Assembly: GCF_000718005.1 (NCBI RefSeq)
Contig: NZ_JODV01000005.1
Length of the DNA stretch: 64,000 nt
Strand: one strand, 5' to 3'
Source of the DNA: Actinoalloteichus_B caeruleus
GTDB lineage: Bacteria > Actinomycetota > Actinomycetes > Mycobacteriales > Pseudonocardiaceae
Position 1 is the first letter of the stretch; each line of letters opens with the position of its first letter. This document shows positions 60,346 through 64,000 of this stretch, one piece after another. Both the position numbers and the translations under genes were made by a program. The notes under the pieces were generated by a model, which saw only the letters and a program-made list of their open reading frames with translations, did not search any database and was not told the DNA's origin.

Positions 60346-61092
60346 TCAGGCCAGGACGCCCCCGTCGATGGGCAGCACCGCCCCGTTGACGAAGGAGGCG
60401 CGGGGGCTGGCGAGGAAGACGACGCCGGCGGCGATCTCCTCCGGCCTGCCGTACCGCCCCATCGGGTTCATCGCCAGTTGGGCGGGTGCGGACGGTCCGC
60501 CGGCCGGGTTCATGTCGGTGTCGACCGAGCCGGGCTCGACCACGTTGACCGTGATCCCGCGCGGGGCGAGGTCGCGGGCGGCGCCCCTGCTGTAGCCGAC
60601 GACGGCCGCCTTGGTCGCCGAGTAGTCGGCCCCTCCGGAGAGGGAGGCGCGGCTCCCGAGCGTGGATCCGATGGTGATGATCCGGCCACCTTCGCCGAGG
60701 ATCGGGGCCGCCGCGCGGATGGCCGCGACCACACCGCCGACGTTGATCCCGAACTGGCGGTCGAAGGCGGCGGCGGATCCCGTGTCGTCCAGGGGACCCC
60801 GCACCGACACTCCGGCGTTGTTGACGAGCACGTCCAGCCGTCCGAAGTCCCGGGCCACCGCGCGGACCAGTTCGCCGACCTGATCCGGGTCGGCCTGGTC
60901 GGCCCGGTACGCGGCGGCCCGTACTCCCCGGTTCCGCAGCTCGCGCACGATCTCGTCCGCCAGCGCTTCCGACGTGCCGTAGCTGATGGCCACGTCCGCG
61001 CCCTCGGCGGCCAGCGCCGCCGCGACGGCGGCCCCGATCCCCCGCGAACCGCCCGTCACCAGCGCGACCCGTCCAGCCAGTTCTTCCGACAT
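60346..61092 (-). CDS. SDR-family oxidoreductase
   Basis: A 248-residue classical SDR. TGGSRGIG is the cofactor motif, NNAGV the structural motif, and IGSTLG and YSATKAA carry catalytic Ser, Tyr and Lys. The Thr/Ser/Tyr around the second strand (ISYGTSE) suggest NADP. It is typical of 3-oxoacyl or quinone/aldehyde reductases. GGAGGGCAC precedes the ATG at 61092. It is divergent from a TetR gene, with strong GTAC palindromes in between, so that regulator almost certainly represses it. Confidence 0.92.
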   Translation of the reverse strand: MSEELAGRVALVTGGSRGIGAAVAAALAAEGADVAISYGTSEALADEIVRELRNRGVRAAAYRADQADPDQVGELVRAVARDFGRLDVLVNNAGVSVRGPLDDTGSAAAFDRQFGINVGGVVAAIRAAAPILGEGGRIITIGSTLGSRASLSGGADYSATKAAVVGYSRGAARDLAPRGITVNVVEPGSVDTDMNPAGGPSAPAQLAMNPMGRYGRPEEIAAGVVFLASPRASFVNGAVLPIDGGVLA

Positions 61093-61131
61093 GTGCCCTC
61101 CGTCCCCAGGGGTGTGGGCGGGCGCCCACAC

Positions 61132-61182
61132 TTCTGTACTGATAGGTACAGAACGGGGACTGTACCCTAACGATCGGTACAG
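61132..61182. promoter_or_regulatory. TetR operator region: two GTAC palindromes
   Basis: TTCTGTAC-N6-GTACAGAA (61132-61153) is a perfect 8-bp inverted repeat. A second repeat, CTGTACC-N9-GGTACAG (61160-61182), follows 6 bases later. Both lie between the divergent SDR and TetR genes. Four GTAC half-sites fit binding by one or two TetR dimers. Confidence 0.8.
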
Positions 61183-61197
61183 AAGTAGGGGGTGCGC

Positions 61198-61797
61198 ATG
61201 GCGGTGGGGCGACCGCGCGGGTTCGACGTCGACGAACGCCTGGACCGCGCGCTGGAGGTCTTCTGGCGGCAGGGTTATGAGGGCACCGCGCTGTCCGACC
61301 TCACCGAGGCGATGGGGATCAACCGGCCCAGCCTCTACTCGGCCTACGGGAACAAGGAGGAGCTGTTCCGGGCCGTGGTGCTCCGCTACGCCGAGGGGCC
61401 TGGTGGTCACCTGCGGGCGGCACTGCTGGCACCCACGGCGCGAGCCGTGGTCGAACGACTGCTCAGGGGCACCGTCGAGGTCGTGACAGCCAGGGACCAC
61501 GGCGGATGCCTGTTCGTCCAGGCGGCACTCGCCACGGGAGAACAGGGAGGGCGTCCGCGCGACGAACTCGCCTCCTGGCGCCGCTCCGGAGAACTGGAGT
61601 TGCGGCGACGGCTCCAGCGGGCGCGGGACGAGGGGGACCTCCCCGGGGACCTGGACGCGGCCGACCTCGCCCGGCACGTCATGACCACGTCCCACGGGCT
61701 CGCCGTGCAGGCCACGCACGGAGCCACCCGCGCGGAGCTCGACCGGGTCGTCGAGCTGTTCCTGTCCGGCCCGCCCTGGGCGGAGTCGCCCGCCTGA
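61198..61797 (+). CDS. TetR-family repressor
   Basis: A 199-residue regulator. The DNA-binding domain has GRPRGFDVDERLDRALEVFW, YEGTALSDLTEAMGINRPSL and YSAYGNKEELFRAVV (helix-turn-helix). The C-terminal part is helical and includes GGCLFVQAALATGEQG, of the type seen in redox- or aldehyde-responsive TetR members with Cys. The ATG at 61198 has AGGGG 6 bases upstream. It likely represses the divergent SDR gene and itself through the GTAC palindromes. Confidence 0.9.
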   Translation: MAVGRPRGFDVDERLDRALEVFWRQGYEGTALSDLTEAMGINRPSLYSAYGNKEELFRAVVLRYAEGPGGHLRAALLAPTARAVVERLLRGTVEVVTARDHGGCLFVQAALATGEQGGRPRDELASWRRSGELELRRRLQRARDEGDLPGDLDAADLARHVMTTSHGLAVQATHGATRAELDRVVELFLSGPPWAESPA

Positions 61798-61939
61798 GCG
61801 GGGCGGGCCGCCGCCCCTCCGGGCGACCCGCCCGAGGATGACCGCGCCGCCAAGGGCGGGCGAGTGTCCGCTGACGGCGTTCCGCCCCGGCGGCACCAGG
61901 CCCAACCCGGGGAGTCCAGCCCGACCGGAGGCGCTCCCC

Positions 61940-62575
61940 TCAGGGGCGCCGGCCGCGACGGGCGATCCAGGCGGCGGCCTGCGTCCTCCGCTGCATCCCC
62001 AACTTCGCCAACACCGAGGTCACGTAGTTCTTCACCGTCTTCTCGGCCAGGAAGAGGCGCTGGGCGATCTGCCGGTTGGTCAGGCCCTCCCCGATCAGGT
62101 CGAGCACTCGGCGTTCCTGTTCGGTCAGCGCGGCCAGTTCCTCCGGGGTCTGCTCGCGGCGGATGCGTTCCAGCACCCGCTCGGTGGTGACGGAGTCCAG
62201 CAGGGACCGGCCCGACGCCACCTCCCGCACGGCGGTGACCAGATCCTGGCCTCGTACCTGTTTCAGCAGGTAGCCGGAGGCGCCGGCGATGATCGCGCCC
62301 ACCATCGCCTGTTCGTCGTCGAAGGCGGTGAGCACCAGGCAGCGAGGTGGGCGGTCGAGCTGGCGGAGTTCGCGGCACAGTGACACGCCGTCGCCGTCGG
62401 GGAGGCGCACGTCGACGACGGCGACCTGGGGGGCCACCAGGCGGGCCCTGGCCAGGGCCTCGCCCGCGCTGCCGGCCTCGGCCACGACCTCGATGTCGTC
62501 CTCGGAGTCCAACAGGTCCCGCAGGCCTCGGCGGACGACCTCGTGGTCGTCGACGAGGAGCACACGAATGGGCAC
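61940..62575 (-). CDS. NarL/DevR-type response regulator
   Basis: A 211-residue regulator. The receiver domain has LLVDDHEVVRRGL, the phosphoacceptor D55 in VVDVRLPDG and K105 in YLLKQVRG. The LuxR-type helix-turn-helix has LTEQERRVLDLIGEGLTNRQ, IAQRLFLAEKTVKNYVTSVL and KLGMQRRTQAAAWIARR. The order and the C-terminal QRRTQAA helix closely resemble DevR/DosR. The partner is probably the GAF kinase of the cyd operon. TAGCGT (minus strand, 62582-62587) lies 6 bases before the GTG at 62575, a leaderless start. Confidence 0.92.
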   Translation of the reverse strand: MPIRVLLVDDHEVVRRGLRDLLDSEDDIEVVAEAGSAGEALARARLVAPQVAVVDVRLPDGDGVSLCRELRQLDRPPRCLVLTAFDDEQAMVGAIIAGASGYLLKQVRGQDLVTAVREVASGRSLLDSVTTERVLERIRREQTPEELAALTEQERRVLDLIGEGLTNRQIAQRLFLAEKTVKNYVTSVLAKLGMQRRTQAAAWIARRGRRP

Positions 62576-62600
62576 GGCACCACGCTACGACCCGAGCGGC

Positions 62601-62618
62601 CAGCCCTTTCGAGGGCTG
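62601..62618. promoter_or_regulatory. Inverted repeat before the DevR-type gene
   Basis: CAGCCCT-TTCG-AGGGCTG is a perfect 7-bp repeat with a TTCG loop. It lies over the expected -35 region of the regulator promoter, so it may be an operator rather than an RNA hairpin. Confidence 0.45.
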
Positions 62619-62658
62619 CCCCCCGAGGTGACGGCGGCTACGTCCGGGCGGGTGCCTG

Positions 62659-62685
62659 CTGGCACTCGCCTATGTCGAGTGCCAG
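62659..62685. promoter_or_regulatory. CIRCE-like inverted repeat, distal copy
   Basis: CTGGCACTC-N9-GAGTGCCAG matches CIRCE (TTAGCACTC-N9-GAGTGCTAA) in spacing and core. The stem can be extended to 10 bp and is followed by TTTTTT (62686-62691), so it also resembles an intrinsic terminator on the plus strand. Confidence 0.65.
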
Positions 62686-62725
62686 TTTTTTGGCGAGTTC
62701 GGGAACAACGCCAGCGCCGGCACCG

Positions 62726-62752
62726 TTGGCACTCATGACAGGTGAGTGCCAA
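62726..62752. promoter_or_regulatory. CIRCE-like inverted repeat, proximal copy
   Basis: TTGGCACTC-N9-GAGTGCCAA is a perfect 9-9-9 repeat, differing from CIRCE by one symmetric base change. It lies about 97 bases upstream of the Hsp20 start and is the probable heat-shock operator (HrcA-type). Confidence 0.75.
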
Positions 62753-62848
62753 ATCGGGTCGGTGGGAGTGGGGCGGGGAACCCCGTCAGCCGAGCCGGTG
62801 GGCACGCACGGGACCGAGTGCCGATTCGGAGCGGAGAGGGAGTTCGAG

Positions 62849-63370
62849 ATGACCACGAGTGCTCGTCGACCGGTGTGGGATCCGTTCAGCGCGCTGGTGC
62901 GCGGTGTCGACAGGGATATCGACCGCAGGTTCGACGCGATGGTCGACCGGGCCTTCGGGGCCCGGCGCGCGGCCGGGTTCGTCCCGGCGGCGGACGTGGT
63001 GCGCAGCGGTGAGGACGTGCTGATCACGCTGGAGCTGCCCGGGGTGGACATCACCAACGACGTCGCCGTCGAGGTGTCCCAGGGCCGGCTGGTGATCAGC
63101 GGCCAGCGGCGTGAGGAGGAACGGGCCGACAGCGACGCGGTCCTCGCCAGGGAGATCAGGGGCGGCGGCTTCCGCCGCGAGTTCGCCCTGCCCCGGCACG
63201 TGACCGCCGAGCAGGTGAGCGCCGACTACGACCAGGGGCTGCTGCGGGTCCTCGTGCGGCAGGTCACGCCCCGCGAGGCGGTGGCCACCCGGGTGCCCGT
63301 CCGGCAGGCGGCGGTGGGGACGACCGTCGAGCCCGCCGAGCCCGAGGGCGAGCGGCCCACCTCGGAGTGA
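62849..63370 (+). CDS. Hsp20 small heat-shock protein
   Basis: A 173-residue alpha-crystallin-type chaperone that holds unfolding proteins. The N-terminus (RRPVWDPFSALVRGVDRDID) is typical of the actinomycete Hsp18 type. The crystallin domain has DVVRSGEDVLITLELPGVD, GRLVISGQRREEE, GGGFRREFALPRHVTAEQVS and DYDQGLLRVLV, followed by a disordered tail. GAGAGGGAG lies before the ATG at 62849. Two CIRCE-like operators precede it. Confidence 0.95.
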   Translation: MTTSARRPVWDPFSALVRGVDRDIDRRFDAMVDRAFGARRAAGFVPAADVVRSGEDVLITLELPGVDITNDVAVEVSQGRLVISGQRREEERADSDAVLAREIRGGGFRREFALPRHVTAEQVSADYDQGLLRVLVRQVTPREAVATRVPVRQAAVGTTVEPAEPEGERPTSE

Positions 63371-63378
63371 GCGATCAG

Positions 63379-63411
63379 GTGACCCCGGCCCTGCGCGCGG
63401 GCCGGGGTCAC
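63379..63411. terminator. Bidirectional terminator between hsp20 and the macro-domain gene
   Basis: GTGACCCCGGCCC pairs perfectly with GGGCCGGGGTCAC (13 bp) across a 7-base loop, between two convergent genes and only 8-10 bases from each stop. It has no T tract. Confidence 0.85.
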
Positions 63412-63420
63412 TGGTCGGGG

Positions 63421-64000
63421 TCAACGGATGTCGGCCAACACCTCGTCCCATGCCGCCGCGATCTGCCGAGCGCAGGTCTCGGGAGCGACGCCACCCACCC
63501 CCGTGCCCAGACCGGGCATCGCGACGCTGCGCACGGCGTGCCGGACCGGCATGCCGCTCTCCAGCAGTCCCTCCGCCCAGAGCCGGAGCACGGCTCGCGC
63601 GGCGAGGTAGGGGTGCACGGTGTCCTGGGGAAGGAGCTCCCCGGGTTCCCGCATGGTCGGCGCGCTGATCAGCCAGCCGGGCCGGGCCGCCCCGGTGGGC
63701 ACCGCGAGCGATTCACCCACCGGCAGCTCCCCACCGTGGTAGGCGAGTACGGCACTGCGGACGTGCTCCTCGACCTGGGGGAAAGCCCGGGCGTAGAGCG
63801 CGTCGATGCCGCCGCGCATCCAGCCGTACGAGTTGGCCGGGCTGACCACCGCGTCGACGGGAAGTTCCAGGATGGAGCCCTGGTGCACGCTCATTCCCGG
63901 TCTTGCCTCGGAGATCTCGTGCCACGCCTTCGCCATGCGGTCGTCCAGCGCGCAGAGCACCAGCTGGAGCTGTTGGCCTCCTCGGAGTGTGGAACGCACC
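63421..64000 (-). CDS. Macro-domain protein, N-terminus at or beyond the window edge
   Basis: At least 192 residues with the macro-domain pattern that binds or hydrolyses ADP-ribose derivatives: VHQGSILELPVDAVVSPANS, YGWMRGGIDALYARAF, VRSVAMPGLGTGVGGVAPE, and a phosphate-binding GLGTG loop. The frame can start at a GTG at 63999, but the next upstream bases lie outside the window, so the true N-terminus is not certain. It may reverse ADP-ribosylation or act on O-acetyl-ADP-ribose; no paired transferase is seen in the window. Confidence 0.85.
   Translation of the reverse strand, partial: VRSTLRGGQQLQLVLCALDDRMAKAWHEISEARPGMSVHQGSILELPVDAVVSPANSYGWMRGGIDALYARAFPQVEEHVRSAVLAYHGGELPVGESLAVPTGAARPGWLISAPTMREPGELLPQDTVHPYLAARAVLRLWAEGLLESGMPVRHAVRSVAMPGLGTGVGGVAPETCARQIAAAWDEVLADIR

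Overview
The window is very GC-rich (roughly 70 to 75 percent by eye) and densely packed on both strands. It has GTG and ATG starts and many leaderless promoters in which a TANNNT box lies 6 or 7 bases before the start codon. Together with a PPE/EspG/DUF3558 secretion-associated cassette, DUF4328, DUF5926, IdeR-type iron boxes and a CydDC fusion, this points to an actinomycete, most likely of the order Pseudonocardiales. The species cannot be read from the sequence. The window looks chromosomal: no insertion sequence, integrase, phage module or CRISPR array was seen.

Layout. 1-8.1 kb: the start of a secreted SGNH esterase, an AbiEii-type nucleotidyltransferase with an extra N-terminal domain, a methyltransferase, an alpha/beta-hydrolase fold protein that has lost its nucleophile, an AT-rich non-coding island, and two tandem acyltransferase-3 membrane enzymes. 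8.4-14.4 kb: small housekeeping genes, tRNA-Gly(GCC), an Fpg/Nei glycosylase, a rhodanese and two neighbouring DJ-1/PfpI genes. 14.5-22.6 kb: one long minus-strand transport and signalling block, running LytS-type kinase, S49 peptidase, LytTR regulator, small membrane protein, SSS symporter, DUF485, ActP-type SSS symporter. 22.8-27 kb: a P450, GDPD phosphodiesterase, SEC-C/DUF5926 protein and endonuclease V.

27-33.1 kb is an accessory secretion-associated cassette. It holds two tandem DUF3558 lipoproteins sharing a 67-bp identical leader, a WXG/PE-like small protein, a third DUF3558 protein, a PPE-like protein and an EspG-like gene broken by a one-base frameshift in a G tract. It is followed by a RelE-like/UvrD-like helicase, a ferritin under a candidate IdeR box, a secreted propeller-like protein, arginine deiminase, an SDR and a 940-bp gene-poor stretch. 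41.2-48.9 kb: a CPBP protease, a decayed GNAT remnant, an IdeR-controlled DUF2470 protein, a tyrosine/homogentisate catabolic cluster (hmgA divergent from an unknown gene, fahA and an IclR regulator), and a striking 401-residue protein that joins the DnaE PHP domain directly to the DnaE C-terminus without any polymerase core.

48.9-64 kb: two VOC proteins, an AraC regulator, DUF1801 and DUF2511 proteins, then a respiration and stress block. The latter consists of cydA, cydB, a fused cydDC and a GAF histidine kinase in one operon, an SDR/TetR divergent pair with a clear GTAC palindrome operator, a NarL/DevR-type response regulator, and an Hsp20 gene behind two CIRCE-like inverted repeats. A DosR-like box before cydA and the DevS/DevR-like pair suggest a low-oxygen or redox regulon (inference). 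The window ends in a macro-domain gene.
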